The notes beneath the pieces were generated by a model, which saw nothing but the letters and a program-made list of their open reading frames with translations, was not told the DNA's origin and did not search any database. DNA of 64,000 bases, taken from positions 1 to 64,000 of the forward strand of contig JAFZVY010000073.1 of the NCBI GenBank assembly GCA_017617575.1, read 5' to 3'. Both the position numbers and the translations under genes were made by a program. Positions 44,005-53,433 of this stretch are shown here, one piece after another (the stretch's first letter is position 1; each line of letters opens with the position of its first letter). Source of the stretch: Bacteroidaceae bacterium. GTDB taxonomy: Bacteria > Bacteroidota > Bacteroidia > Bacteroidales > Bacteroidaceae.

Positions 44005-45972
44005 TTAAAGCTCTTCGCATTCCTTAACCCACTGGGCATAACTTGCGTCAGATGGCATTCGCCAGTCGCCACGAGGGCTAAGGCTTACGCTTCCTACCTT
44101 AGGACCGTCAGGGAGACATGAACGCTTGAACTGTTGCGTGAAGAAACGTCGGCAGAATGTTGTCAACCATTTCTTTATGGTCTCTTCGTCGTATGAGCCT
44201 ACAGGCATTGAGGTCTCGTCTTCCTCGTATGTCTGCTCAATGAAAGCCTTCTTTGCAAGATGATAAATCTTTGCTGGGCGGAATCCATTTCTGAGGCAGT
44301 TGTAAAGGAAGAAGTCATGAAGCTCGTAAGGTCCTACGAGGTCTTCCGTCTTCTGCTTTATCTCGCCGTTCTCGTCAGCAGGGATAAGCTCTGGGCTTAT
44401 TGGCGTGTCAACGATGTCGAGAAGCGTGTTCCTTGACTCCTCGTCAACGATGCTGTTTGCCACCCATGAAACGAGGTACTTTACAAGTGTCTTCGGAATA
44501 CTGCAGTTGACGCCATAGTTTGACATGTGGTCGGCATTGTATGTTGCCCAACCGAGTGCAAGCTCAGAGAGGTCGCCAGTTCCCACCACGAATCCGTCAA
44601 ACTGGTTTGCCACGTCCATGAGAATCTGCGTACGCTCACGTGCCTGTCCGTTCTCGTATGTCACGTCGTGGATGTTGATGTTCTGGTCGATGTCCCTAAA
44701 GTGCTGAAGACAAGCATCCTTAATGCTTATTTCCTTAAGTGTTACTCCAAGTGACTCCATAAGTGAAACGGAGTTGTTGTAGGTGCGGCCTGTCGTTCCG
44801 AATCCTGGCATCGTGATTCCGATGATGTCGGTACGGTTGCGCTTTAGCTTGTCCATTGTCTTGACGCACACAAGGAGGGCGAGGGTAGAGTCAAGTCCTC
44901 CGGAGATACCGAGCACGACGCTCTTGGCGCCCGTATGAACGATACGCTTGGCGAGACCTTCCACCTGAATGGCGAATATCTCCTCGCAACGCTCGTCGAG
45001 AGTCTTGCCAGAAGGTACGAATGGGTGTGGGTCAATCCATCGCGTAAGGTCGAAGTCATACCTTGGGTTGCAAGGCTGTGTGTGAATCTCCACTGTGTCG
45101 GAAATGTCCGTGAGACGTATGTTTTCGCTGAACGTGGTGTTAATCATACGTTCTGTGCGAAGGTGCTCCACGTCGATGTCTGAGACTATCATCTGGTCGT
45201 CAAGGGAGAAGCGTTCGCTGCTTCCTATGAGTGAACCGTTTTCGTAGATAAGTGCGTTTCCTGCAAACACGACATCCTGAGTCGATTCGCCGAAACCGCA
45301 TGATGAATATACGTATCCAGAGATGCAACGAGCAGATTGCTGGCTGATGAGCGAGCGAAGGTACTGGTTCTTGGCGATAAGCTCGTTTGTGGCAGAGAGG
45401 TTGAAGATGACCTCAGCTCCGCAAAGTGCGAGGCTGCTGCTTGGTGGTATTGGTGCCCAGAGGTCTTCACAAAGCTCGATGCCGAAGGTTACCTTGCTTG
45501 TCTTGAACAGCATGTTCTTGCCCATAGGTACTGACTGTGCGCAGAGGCTTACGTTGCAGTTAGGGATGGTGCTTGCTGATGCGAACCATCTCTGCTCGTA
45601 GAACTCCTTGTAGTTAGGAAGGTAGGTCTTTGGCACTAAGCCCAGAATCTTTCCACCCTGAATCACCACGGCGCAGTTGTAGAGCGACGACTTCACCTGA
45701 ACAGGCATACCTATGATGGAGATAATCTGAAGTGAACGAGTCACGTCAAGAAGACGGAACAACGCTGCCTCAGCATTGTCCAACAACAATTGCTGGCTGA
45801 AGAGGTCTTGGCAGGTGTATGAAGTTATGCTTAACTCCGGGAAAACGATTATTTCCACGCCTTTGCCTTCAGCTTGTACAATGAGACTTTCAATCTCTTT
45901 TTCGTTGTAATCACAATCTGCTACCTTCAATGAAGGGATGGCAGAAGCAACTTTGATGAATCCGTAATTCAC
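44005..45972 (-). CDS. nadE: Glutamine-dependent NAD+ synthetase
   Basis: 655 residues, the long glutamine-dependent form. The N-terminal nitrilase domain makes ammonia (Glu in FPELSIT near 46, Lys in [14 protein letters not shown] near 114, Cys in IELCEDLW near 170). The C-terminal synthetase has the ATP pyrophosphatase P-loop [11 protein letters not shown] near 358 and [17 protein letters not shown] near 480. Last step of NAD biosynthesis. Single minus-strand gene with repeat-filled spacers on both sides. Confidence 0.97.
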   Translation of the reverse strand: MNYGFIKVASAIPSLKVADCDYNEKEIESLIVQAEGKGVEIIVFPELSITSYTCQDLFSQQLLLDNAEAALFRLLDVTRSLQIISIIGMPVQVKSSLYNCAVVIQGGKILGLVPKTYLPNYKEFYEQRWFASASTIPNCNVSLCAQSVPMGKNMLFKTSKVTFGIELCEDLWAPIPPSSSLALCGAEVIFNLSATNELIAKNQYLRSLISQQSARCISGYVYSSCGFGESTQDVVFAGNALIYENGSLIGSSERFSLDDQMIVSDIDVEHLRTERMINTTFSENIRLTDISDTVEIHTQPCNPRYDFDLTRWIDPHPFVPSGKTLDERCEEIFAIQVEGLAKRIVHTGAKSVVLGISGGLDSTLALLVCVKTMDKLKRNRTDIIGITMPGFGTTGRTYNNSVSLMESLGVTLKEISIKDACLQHFRDIDQNINIHDVTYENGQARERTQILMDVANQFDGFVVGTGDLSELALGWATYNADHMSNYGVNCSIPKTLVKYLVSWVANSIVDEESRNTLLDIVDTPISPELIPADENGEIKQKTEDLVGPYELHDFFLYNCLRNGFRPAKIYHLAKKAFIEQTYEEDETSMPVGSYDEETIKKWLTTFCRRFFTQQFKRSCLPDGPKVGSVSLSPRGDWRMPSDASYAQWVKECEEL

Positions 45973-46024
45973 GACTTTACTATTTAATATTATTGGTTAT
46001 CTTGTATTTAAGCTAACGCTTTAC

Positions 46025-46153
46025 TTGTAAGGAGTTAAAAAGGAGTTAAAAAGACGATACTTTGCGGATTGTTTTTGAAAACACTATGCGATAGGCATCC
46101 GTCTTTTTAACTTCCTATATATCTTCTTTTTAACTCCTCTTTTTACTACAAGC
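46025..46153. repeat. TTTTTAACTCC-type repeats in inverted arrangement
   Basis: GGAGTTAAAAAGGAGTTAAA near 46030-46050 is matched by CTTTTTAACTTCCTA and CTTTTTAACTCCTCTTT near 46103-46142, with TACAAGC at the outer edge. A similar right arm occurs at 53380-53428 and a partial one at 52206-52240. Possibly a terminator for GH43 or a dispersed repeat. Confidence 0.6.
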
Positions 46154-46166
46154 TAAAGTTCTGCGT

Positions 46167-48143
46167 TTACTTTACCTTGAGTGGTGCAGGACCTGCTACG
46201 GTTGGCTTGACAGGAATGATGTTGCCCTTCTTGTCGAACGTCATCTTGTCAATACATACCTCGCGGTGAACGCCAGGGCCACCGAAGCGACGGTCACGCA
46301 TGAAGTCCTTGTTGATGCGGTGGTAAACGATGTACCATTCATCCTTGCCAGGAATCTGGAGGACTGAGTTGTGCGCAGTACCGTAAATCTTCTGTGAAGC
46401 GTCCTGCTTGATTACGTTGTAGTTGTCCTTGTCGATGGAGATAGGACCGAGTGGTGACTTTGACGTTCCGTAGCAAACGTGGTAGTTTGCGCTGCCTGTG
46501 TCGTCAACTGACCACATGAAGTAGTATGTTCCCTTGCGGAAGAATACGTATGCTCCCTCGCGGAATGCCCATGTCTGAAGATTTCCGCCCTCTGGAGTCA
46601 TCTCTGTGACTGTTTCCTTCTTGATTGACATCATGTCGTCGTTGAGCTCGGCACCTGCCATGAATCCGTTGCCCCAGTAGAGGTAGAACTTTCCGCTCTT
46701 TGGGTCTTGGAACACGTCAACGTCGATTGCCTGTCCGCCTCTCTTGCCTGGGCGGTCAGCATCTGTCACGATGCTTGTCTCTGATGCCACGAAAGGACCT
46801 GTTGGGCTGTCAGACACTGCAACGCCAATCTCCTTGCGGTTGCTCTTTGGGTTGTGTGCAGAGAAGTAGAAGTAGTACTTGTACTCGCCCTTAACCTTGC
46901 GCTCGATGATACATGGTGCCCATGCATTGCCAGTAGCCCACTTCACTTGCTCTGACTTGACGTCAAGCATTACGCCCTCGTCCTTCCATGTCTTGAGGTC
47001 GGAAGAGGAGAATACGCTGAACTTGTAGCCGCCCCAACCTGGAACACCGTCTGTTGTGCTGTAGATGTAGTATTTCTTTGTCTTGTTAGAGTACATCACC
47101 TCTGGGTCAGCGTGGAAGTCGGGTAGGATAGGGTTGCCCTTCTCTCCGTACTCTGCGAGGAGACGCTCCTTCTCTGCGCGTGTGATAGGGATGATTGTAC
47201 CGTGGCGTGGTGTGAACTTGCCCTTGGTTGCTGTGTTCTGTACAAACTCAAACTTCTTGAGGTCGTTTGACTTGCAGAACTGGTAGTGACCGTTAGCGTA
47301 GCAGTCGTACATCACAATCCATGACTTGCCGTCTATTGTCTTGCACACGCCTACACCCTCAACGGCTTCCTTTGTCTGCTCCACGTTGCCGTCAATCTTT
47401 GTCCACTTGTCAGTAAGGTTTGAAGCCGTTGCCTGATAGATGCCGCGTCCGCCTTCCTGCTTGTAGAAGAGATGGTAGAGCTTGTCTGCATCGTTGAACA
47501 CGATGTCGCCGTCAATAGTTGCGCTTCCAGCGTCAAAGAGATACTTTGGCTCGCCCTCGAGGTCTGTGAAGTCCTTGTTGGCATACTGGTAGTATATCTT
47601 GTCGTGTCCGCCGTCTGCCGTGAGGAGAGAGTAGAACACCATGTATTTGCCTGCCTTGCGGTCATAGATTGTCTCTGGTGCCCATACGCGAGTCACGTTC
47701 TTCCACTTGTCTGTGTAGCGAGTAGGGAAGTTGATGACGCTGTGCTTCCAGTTGATGAGGTCAGTACTCTTGAGGAGCACCATTCCGCGGTTGCTTGCCC
47801 ATCCGAGGTTTGACTTCATGTCAGTCACGACCATGTAGAATGTCTTGCCGTCCTCGCAGCGAAGGATGTGTGGGTCGCGCACGCACTGTGTGAACGCAAT
47901 CGTATCGCTTGAGATGACTGGATTACCACCGTTGAGAGGAGTGAAGTTGTAGCCGTCATCGCTGAGGGCGTAGCAAATCTGCTCATCCTTTGGGTCATTA
48001 CTGTTGAAATAAGTGAAGAGGTAAGCCACCATCTCGTTTGGATCCTTTGGTGCCTCTTGTGTCTTACTGTTTTTCTGTGCACTGGCAGGACAAGCGAGAA
48101 GCATTGCCATAGCCGATGCCATTGTAAATTTTGATAGGTTCAT
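46167..48143 (-). CDS. Secreted double GH43-family glycoside hydrolase
   Basis: 658 residues with a signal peptide ending near PASAQ. Two five-bladed propeller domains follow. The first (about 35-330) shows CVRDPHIL and RVWAPETIYD. The second (about 340-610) shows FHADPEVMY, NAWAPCIIE and WAFREGAYVF, giving the Asp base and Glu acid expected of GH43. Such enzymes remove arabinose or xylose from plant polymers. The first domain's acid residue is less clear, so it may bind rather than cut. No SusC/D genes are nearby. Confidence 0.88.
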   Translation of the reverse strand: MNLSKFTMASAMAMLLACPASAQKNSKTQEAPKDPNEMVAYLFTYFNSNDPKDEQICYALSDDGYNFTPLNGGNPVISSDTIAFTQCVRDPHILRCEDGKTFYMVVTDMKSNLGWASNRGMVLLKSTDLINWKHSVINFPTRYTDKWKNVTRVWAPETIYDRKAGKYMVFYSLLTADGGHDKIYYQYANKDFTDLEGEPKYLFDAGSATIDGDIVFNDADKLYHLFYKQEGGRGIYQATASNLTDKWTKIDGNVEQTKEAVEGVGVCKTIDGKSWIVMYDCYANGHYQFCKSNDLKKFEFVQNTATKGKFTPRHGTIIPITRAEKERLLAEYGEKGNPILPDFHADPEVMYSNKTKKYYIYSTTDGVPGWGGYKFSVFSSSDLKTWKDEGVMLDVKSEQVKWATGNAWAPCIIERKVKGEYKYYFYFSAHNPKSNRKEIGVAVSDSPTGPFVASETSIVTDADRPGKRGGQAIDVDVFQDPKSGKFYLYWGNGFMAGAELNDDMMSIKKETVTEMTPEGGNLQTWAFREGAYVFFRKGTYYFMWSVDDTGSANYHVCYGTSKSPLGPISIDKDNYNVIKQDASQKIYGTAHNSVLQIPGKDEWYIVYHRINKDFMRDRRFGGPGVHREVCIDKMTFDKKGNIIPVKPTVAGPAPLKVK

Positions 48144-48170
48144 ATTGTGTAGTATAGTTATTAATTAAGC

Positions 48171-48184
48171 AGCCTTGAATGGCT
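48171..48184 (-). repeat. Possible divergent AGCC/GGCT hairpin before the GH43 gene
   Basis: AGCC, a six-base loop TTGAAT and GGCT, 27 bases before the start codon. Geometry matches the hairpin family but the loop differs, so membership is uncertain. Confidence 0.35.
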
Positions 48185-48215
48185 TGTTTCTTATTCTTTC
48201 TGGTTTATGGTGGGG

Positions 48216-48291
48216 CTAGAGGTTCTAGTTTTTCTAGTTAATCTAGTATTTCTAGCTAATATAGTTTTTCTAGCCATTCTAGATTCTATAG
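48216..48291. repeat. CTAG nonamer array, short copy
   Basis: CTAG (once ATAG) occurs every nine bases at 48216, 48225, 48234, 48243, 48252, 48261, 48270 and 48279, with T-rich five-base fillers; a ninth CTA follows at 48286. The stop codon of the thioesterase gene lies in the last unit. Confidence 0.9.
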
Positions 48292-48657
48292 CGAAGCCAT
48301 GAACTTCTCCCTGTTCACCACGAATCGCAGGTGAGTGCCTTCGCCGATGATGCTGTCACCCATCCTGGCAACGATGTGGAACGTGAGTTTCTTGCCTTCC
48401 ACCTTTGTGAGCGTTGCCGTGGCAGATACTTCGGCTCCGAGCTTTGAAGGCTTGATGTGGGATGACTCTATGTGTCCTCCAACGGTTGTGCTTCCTTCGG
48501 GCAGCTCGTCAGCTACTGCAAGCATCGCTGCATTCTCCATGAGAGCCATCATCATTGGAGTCGCAAGGACTTCCATGTCTCCGCTTCCTGCTGAAAGAGC
48601 TGTCTTGTCTTGTGTGACGACAAGCGAACTCGTGTGACTTAATCCTTCTGTGAGCAT
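48286..48657 (-). CDS. Hotdog-fold thioesterase, FlK-like
   Basis: 123 residues. A single hotdog domain of the fluoroacetyl-CoA thioesterase-like family. Thr and Glu of the putative catalytic triad lie in TPMMMALMENAAM near residue 33-43 and His in GGHIESSHIKPS near residue 63. It probably hydrolyses a small acyl-CoA; the substrate is not known and specificity for fluoroacetyl-CoA should not be assumed. Own TACCTTTGC promoter. Confidence 0.88.
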   Translation of the reverse strand: MLTEGLSHTSSLVVTQDKTALSAGSGDMEVLATPMMMALMENAAMLAVADELPEGSTTVGGHIESSHIKPSKLGAEVSATATLTKVEGKKLTFHIVARMGDSIIGEGTHLRFVVNREKFMASL

Positions 48658-49200
48658 ATAGATTCTAAACTTAATTTCTTTCTCTTAACCTATGCAAAGG
48701 TAAAAAAAAATCTGTAATAAAAAAACTAAATCAAACAAAAACAACTGTCTTGAATGCAAATCGTAACAATCGCAATTGAAATGACGCTTGTTTCTTTGGC
48801 ATTGCTTTATGTTCGCTTTATGTCAGGGTGGCCGTTACTGACATTGAACACGGAGAGTACAGAGGTCAGACTTCATTCTTAATTCACGTCAAGACACACT
48901 TATCTACCCCTATGTCTTCGGCAATCCTTCGTGCATCCTTCGTGAAAGCCTCAGACATTGCAAAGATACGTAGATTCTGTTTTTCTGCCAAGAGATTCAG
49001 AAACGTGTTTTTCGATTCCGTTCGATTTGATTCGATTCCGTTCGATTCTTCGTAAGTCTTGTGATTATATTTCAGAAAATCATTTTGTTTACATGGTAAC
49101 GTGGATTCGGGATAAGGAGTTTAAGATAAACTAAAGGGGGATAAAAAAATCGTAACTGATACAGTGTTACTATGCTACTTTTATGCATGACGAAAACGAA
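48658..49200. other. Spacer without genes
   Basis: Holds the thioesterase promoter, a TGTCAG/CTGACA hairpin near 48822-48843, one CACAGAG-type arm near 48846-48866 and a partial tandem repeat TCGATTCCGTTCGATT (49012-49050). No coding sequence is convincing. Confidence 0.5.
48694..48702 (-). promoter_or_regulatory. -7 element of the thioesterase gene
   Basis: The minus strand reads TACCTTTGC 36 bases before the ATG. Confidence 0.6.
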
Positions 49201-49235
49201 AAAGGAGAGAAATAACCATGTTATTCCTCTCCTTT
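49201..49235 (-). terminator. Terminator of prs
   Basis: AAAGGAGAGaAATAACC pairs with its right arm with one mismatch; the minus strand continues into U-rich sequence. It lies 34 bases after the prs stop. Confidence 0.8.
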
Positions 49236-49269
49236 AATATGATTTTATAACAAAGTCTATTTCATTCGA

Positions 49270-50208
49270 TTAGAATCCGAACCTATCGCTGATTGATGCG
49301 TTCTCGGAAACGCACTTGATAGCTCTTGCAAACATATCGGCAACAGAAAGCTGACGAACCTTTGAACACTTCTGTGCGTATGGGATACTGTCTGTGAATA
49401 CCATCTCAACGAGTGGCGAATTCTGTACGCGGTCGCTTGCTGGGTCGCTCATCACACAGTGGCTGGCAACTGCACGAACGCTCTTTGCTCCTGCCTTCAT
49501 CATCTCCTCTGCGGCAATGGTGATTGTACCTGCAGTATCGACGATATCGTCAACGAGAACCACGTTCTTGTCCTTCACGTCACCGATAATCTGGATTGAA
49601 CTTACGACATTGGCACGAGCACGTGTCTTGTTGCAGAGTACGAGTGGACAGTCAAGTTTCTTTGCAAAGTTTGCAGCACGCTTTGAACCACCAACGTCAG
49701 GTGTTGCGATTACGAGGTCTTCAAGACCGAGAGACTCGATATAAGGAAGTGTTACGAGTGAACCGTAAAGGTGATCCACAGGAACGTTGAAGAATCCTTG
49801 AATCTGGTCAGCGTGGAGGTCCATGGTGATAAGACGGTCAATACCTGCTACACTGAGAAGGTCAGCCACAAGCTTTGCACCGATACTTACTCTTGGCTTG
49901 TCCTTGCGATCCTGACGTGCCCATCCGAAGTAAGGGATGACAGCGATGACGCTGTGAGCTGAAGCTCTCTTTGCTGCGTCAATCATAAGGAGAAGCTCCA
50001 TGAGATTGTCACAACTTGGGAATGTGGATTGTACAAGGAACACATCCACTCCACGAATACTTTCCTCAAAGGAAACACCAAACTCTCCGTCTGCAAAGTG
50101 AGTAATAATCATTTTGCCAAGCGGGCAACCAAGACTCTGGCAGATGCGCTCTGCAAGATATTTTGATTTAGTACCCGAAAAAACCTTATAAGGTCTACTT
50201 TCACTCAT
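49270..50208 (-). CDS. prs: Ribose-phosphate pyrophosphokinase
   Basis: 312 residues. It makes PRPP from ribose-5-phosphate and ATP for nucleotide, His and Trp synthesis. Visible: FADGEFGVSFEESIRGVDVFLVQS near residue 38, DLHADQIQGFF near 130 and the PRPP-binding loop VLVDDIVDTAGT near 215. Single gene with promoter and terminator. Confidence 0.97.
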   Translation of the reverse strand: MSESRPYKVFSGTKSKYLAERICQSLGCPLGKMIITHFADGEFGVSFEESIRGVDVFLVQSTFPSCDNLMELLLMIDAAKRASAHSVIAVIPYFGWARQDRKDKPRVSIGAKLVADLLSVAGIDRLITMDLHADQIQGFFNVPVDHLYGSLVTLPYIESLGLEDLVIATPDVGGSKRAANFAKKLDCPLVLCNKTRARANVVSSIQIIGDVKDKNVVLVDDIVDTAGTITIAAEEMMKAGAKSVRAVASHCVMSDPASDRVQNSPLVEMVFTDSIPYAQKCSKVRQLSVADMFARAIKCVSENASISDRFGF

Positions 50209-50236
50209 AAATTTAGATGCTTATTTATTTGCGACT

Positions 50237-50245
50237 GCAAAGTTA
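50237..50245 (-). promoter_or_regulatory. -7 element of prs
   Basis: The minus strand reads TAACTTTGC 29 bases before the ATG. Confidence 0.6.
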
Positions 50246-50281
50246 TGAATTCTTCTCGATATGATGCACAATTTTTGAACG

Positions 50282-50432
50282 AAAAGTTGTTTGAATTAAG
50301 AATTAAGAGCTAAGAATTAGATTTTGCAGGTTAAATAGCATAACCCTAAAATCAAATTCAAGCTTAGCTTGTTTTAGGCATGCTTACAACATGTTTTATT
50401 AGCAAAATCTTAATTCTTAACTCTTAAATTTT
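50282..50432. repeat. Inverted AATTAAGAATTAAGAGC repeat
   Basis: AATTAAGAATTAAGAGCTAA on the left is matched by TTAATTCTTAACTCTTAAAT on the right around a centre of about 90 bases. It lies downstream of pepD and may end its transcript, or it is a dispersed repeat. Confidence 0.5.
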
Positions 50433-50440
50433 AAATTCCC

Positions 50441-51883
50441 TTAGTCAATCTCCTTGAGGATGGCAACGATATGCTTCCATACCATCTCAACCGTAGGGAT
50501 GAGGAGACGCTCGTCAGGTGAGTGGACACCGCGAAGGGTAGGGCCGAAGCTGATCATGTCCATGCCCGGGTATTTCTCGCTGAAGAGACCGCACTCAAGT
50601 CCTGCGTGGATAGCCTTTACCTTTGGCTCCTTGCCGAAGATTGACTTGTATGTCTCGATAGCCACCTTGAGGAGCTTGGAGTCAGAGTTTGGCTTCCATC
50701 CTGGGTAGCCGTCAGCTGTCGTTGTCTTGAATCCTGCGAGGCGGAGTGCAGAGCTAACGGCTATGGACATTGCCTTGCGCTGGCTGCCGATGCTTGAACG
50801 CTGGCTTGTCACGATGTCGATGCTTGCCTTGCCTGCCTCTTTATTTATTAGGTGTACGCTTGCAAGGTTGGAGCTTGTCTCCACAAGACCTGCAAGGTCG
50901 ATGCTCATTTCATAGACGCCATTGTCAACGGCATTGAGTGCGTAGATGAGCTTCTGTGCCTGCTCGTCGTTGATGCACTGGCTTGCCTCCGTGCTCTCCA
51001 TTGCAACGTGCATTGATTCCTCGTCGTGATATTCCTCGCCAATCTCGCTGGCAAACACGTTGAAGTCAACACGTATGTTCTCCTTGTCGGCAAATGGTAC
51101 AGCAATGACAGCCTCTGCCTGACGTGGGATGGCATTGTGGAGGTTTCCTCCCTGAATGTCCACAAGCTTGAGGTCGTACTTCTCGCTTGCCTCGTAGAGG
51201 AAGCGTGAGAGGAGCTTGATGGCGTTAGGACGATGCTTGTTGATGTCGTCGCCAGAGTGTCCTCCGCGGAGCTTGTCGATGCTGATGCGGATAGGGAAGT
51301 ACTGCTTGCTGAGTTCCGCCATTGTGACGTCGAGTGAAGCCTCTGTGTTTGCACCTCCAGCACATCCGATGAATATCTCGCCCTCATCCTCAGAGTCAAG
51401 GTTGAGGAGGTACTTGCCGCTCATGAATCCAGGCTTGATGGCAAATGCACCAGTGAGTCCCGTCTCCTCGTCACGAGTGAAGAGACACTCCAATGGTCCG
51501 TGCTCCACGGTTGGGTCTGTAAGAACAGCCATCTGGAGAGCCATTCCGATACCGTCGTCAGCACCGAGCGTAGTGCCCTTGGCACGCATCCATTCGCCGT
51601 CAATGAATGTCTCGATAGGGTCGTTCTCAAAGTCGATGACGCGGTCAGAAGTCTTTTCGCACACCATGTCCATGTGGCTCTGGAGAACCACGGTAGCCTT
51701 GCCTTCCATACCCGGAGTGGCTGGTTTGCGCATAAGAACGTTGCCTGCTTCGTCTGTCACACAGTCGATGCCATTCTCCTTAGCCCAGTTCTGGAGGTAG
51801 GCAATAATCTTTTCCTCCTTCTTTGATGGGCGTGGCACCTTATTTATCTGACTGAAATAGTCAAAAACGAGTTTTGGAGTCAT
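50441..51883 (-). CDS. pepD: Aminoacyl-histidine dipeptidase (M20C)
   Basis: 480 residues, cytosolic zinc dipeptidase. Metal and catalytic residues follow the M20 pattern: QSHMDMVCE near 78, LGADDGIGMA near 117 and FTRDEETGLTGA near 148. The dimerisation lid is in the middle and GLECGLFSEKYPGMDMISFG near 440 closes the site. A pepD assignment fits length and motifs. Promoters of this gene and the divergent small membrane gene share the 97-base gap. Confidence 0.95.
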   Translation of the reverse strand: MTPKLVFDYFSQINKVPRPSKKEEKIIAYLQNWAKENGIDCVTDEAGNVLMRKPATPGMEGKATVVLQSHMDMVCEKTSDRVIDFENDPIETFIDGEWMRAKGTTLGADDGIGMALQMAVLTDPTVEHGPLECLFTRDEETGLTGAFAIKPGFMSGKYLLNLDSEDEGEIFIGCAGGANTEASLDVTMAELSKQYFPIRISIDKLRGGHSGDDINKHRPNAIKLLSRFLYEASEKYDLKLVDIQGGNLHNAIPRQAEAVIAVPFADKENIRVDFNVFASEIGEEYHDEESMHVAMESTEASQCINDEQAQKLIYALNAVDNGVYEMSIDLAGLVETSSNLASVHLINKEAGKASIDIVTSQRSSIGSQRKAMSIAVSSALRLAGFKTTTADGYPGWKPNSDSKLLKVAIETYKSIFGKEPKVKAIHAGLECGLFSEKYPGMDMISFGPTLRGVHSPDERLLIPTVEMVWKHIVAILKEID

Positions 51884-51941
51884 AAATCTTAAAATATTAT
51901 AAAAATATTAGGTGTTATACTATTATTTTGCAGAGAAGAAT

Positions 51942-51950
51942 TATCTTTGC
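51942..51950 (+). promoter_or_regulatory. -7 element of the small membrane protein gene
   Basis: TATCTTTGC on the plus strand, 30 bases before the ATG at 51981. Confidence 0.6.
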
Positions 51951-51980
51951 AAAGAATTTATCGAACAAAATTAGAAAAAA

Positions 51981-52208
51981 ATGTTGAAACTATTCTTCTA
52001 TTGCGTAATAATTCTTGCTATTTGCATCGCTTTGATGTGTGTTCGTATAATTTTTAAGAAAAACGGACGCTTTGTGAGTTCGCACGTATCAAGCAGTAAG
52101 GCCATGCGAGATAGGGGAGTAACATGTGCGCAAAGTCAGGACAGGGAAGCAAGACACAGGGAAAAGGCTGTGAAGGAAGTGGAAACAGCGGAAACTAACG
52201 TCTTTTAA
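51981..52208 (+). CDS. Small single-pass membrane protein conserved in Bacteroidales
   Basis: 75 residues. One N-terminal membrane helix (LKLFFYCVIILAICIALMCVRIIF) is followed by KKNGRF and a soluble tail with HVSSSKAMRDRGVTCAQSQD. I recognise this plan from many Bacteroidales genomes, where it is unnamed. The lone tail Cys in TCAQSQDREA looks conserved. Function unknown. It precedes the Skp-like gene by 72 bases and may be co-transcribed with it. Confidence 0.7.
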   Translation: MLKLFFYCVIILAICIALMCVRIIFKKNGRFVSSHVSSSKAMRDRGVTCAQSQDREARHREKAVKEVETAETNVF

Positions 52209-52280
52209 CTACTTTTTAAGTTCTTTTTACTCCTGTTTACTACGAAAAAAATAAAAGAAATAATACTTAATTAACAGAAT

Positions 52281-52898
52281 ATGAAGAAAACAATTCTCGC
52301 TGTTAGTGGCATCCTTATGCTCGCTGCAACAGCATTTACATCATGTAACAACGCAAGCGCAGACAGCGCAAATGACGTTGTGGAGAAAAAAGTAGAAAGC
52401 AAGGCAACAAATATGAAGATTGCATTTGTGCTTATCGATACTCTTACAAGCCAGTACCAGAAGTGCAAGGACCTTGAGGCTGAGTTTACAAAGAAGCGTG
52501 CAAACGCTGAGGCAACTGTTCAGCAGAAGGGCAAGGCATTCGCTACACAGGTGCAGGAGTTCCAGCGCAAGGCTCAGAGCAACCAGTACACTCAGAATGA
52601 GTACAACAATGAGCAGGCTCGTCTCCAGAAGGTTCAGCAGGACATTCAGGAGCTTCAGGCACGTCTCTCAACAACTCTTCAGGAGGACTACCAGAAGGAG
52701 TTCCAGGCTCTCACAGATACAATCCAGTCATTTGCCAAGACTTATGCAAAGCAGAAAGGTTATGATTTCATCCTTTGCAAGTCAAGCGGAATTGACAACG
52801 TGCTTTATGCTGATGAGAAGTATGACATCACAGCAGAGGTCGTAGCTGCTCTCAATAAGCGTTACACTAAGAAGGCATCTACAGACGCTAAGAAGTAA
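52281..52898 (+). CDS. OmpH/Skp-family lipoprotein
   Basis: 205 residues. The signal ends in a lipobox (TAFTSCNN, Cys near 21), so unlike classical Skp it is membrane-anchored. The body is the Skp coiled-coil tentacle (KCKDLEAEFTKKRANAEATV through EELQARL-type helices) with a C-terminal YDFILCKSSGIDNVLYADEKYDIT strand block typical of OmpH. It should chaperone outer-membrane proteins in the periplasm. Strong terminator follows. Confidence 0.9.
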   Translation: MKKTILAVSGILMLAATAFTSCNNASADSANDVVEKKVESKATNMKIAFVLIDTLTSQYQKCKDLEAEFTKKRANAEATVQQKGKAFATQVQEFQRKAQSNQYTQNEYNNEQARLQKVQQDIQELQARLSTTLQEDYQKEFQALTDTIQSFAKTYAKQKGYDFILCKSSGIDNVLYADEKYDITAEVVAALNKRYTKKASTDAKK

Positions 52899-52914
52899 TA
52901 AACTTAAAAGACCT

Positions 52915-52967
52915 AAAGAGCCTCAGAATATGGTAAATCAGCCGTATTTTGAGGCTCTTTTTTTATG
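52915..52967 (+). terminator. Terminator of the Skp-like gene
   Basis: AAAGAGCCTCA pairs with TGAGGCTCTTT, extended by a partial inner stem, and is followed by TTTTTTT. Confidence 0.9.
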
Positions 52968-53250
52968 TCTATATTTGCAATTCTAATCACGATTATGTTT
53001 AATTCTTTATTTGGGAATTGAGTAAGATTGTCTATTCTATGCCAAATTCTCGATTGTTATTAGAGTATTTGTTTTGTTAGATTTTTAATCATCCAAATAT
53101 ACATTTGTTAATAAGGAAATTATTGTCTTTATTGTGTATTTGTTTGGTTGAAATAAAACTTACTTAACAAAATAACAAGCATAAATACGTTTTAAGTTAA
53201 TTTTTTAACACTTGTTTCAAATGTTAAAATGAACTGTTAACACGTTTAAC
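52968..53250. other. A/T-rich spacer without genes
   Basis: No coding sequence or hairpin is supported. Several TTAACA/TGTTAA words near 53203-53248 precede the promoter-like site at 53254. Confidence 0.5.
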
Positions 53251-53253
53251 ATT

Positions 53254-53261
53254 TACTTTTG
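53254..53261 (+). promoter_or_regulatory. Orphan promoter-like element
   Basis: TACTTTTG followed by CG, in a context (TTTAACATT before it) often seen before Bacteroidetes genes. No gene follows on the plus strand; a hairpin at 53287-53328 does. It may drive a small RNA or be a leftover. Confidence 0.35.
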
Positions 53262-53286
53262 CGTATGGTTTTTACATATAAAAAAT

Positions 53287-53328
53287 GCCACGAACATTTA
53301 GTTCTGTATAAAACTAAACGTTCGTGGC
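53287..53328 (-). terminator. Terminator of the murB/MBL unit
   Basis: GCCACGAACaTTTAGTT pairs with its right arm with one mismatch over an eight-base loop. On the minus strand it is followed by AUUUUUU, about 105 bases after the MBL stop. Confidence 0.75.
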
Positions 53329-53369
53329 TTATCCTGTGTGGAAGTACACTATTGTGAAATAAAAAAAGA

Positions 53370-53428
53370 CAAACGCCTTTTTAACTTCCTATGTAACTCC
53401 ACTTTAACTTCAATTTAACTACAAGCTA
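53370..53428. repeat. TTTTTAACTTCCTAT repeat arm
   Basis: Closely matches 46103-46153: CTTTTTAACTTCCTAT, then TAACTCC, TTTAACT and ACTACAAGCTA in the same order. It lies directly after the stop of the MBL gene, as the other lies after the GH43 stop. Confidence 0.65.
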
Positions 53429-53433
53429 TGTTA

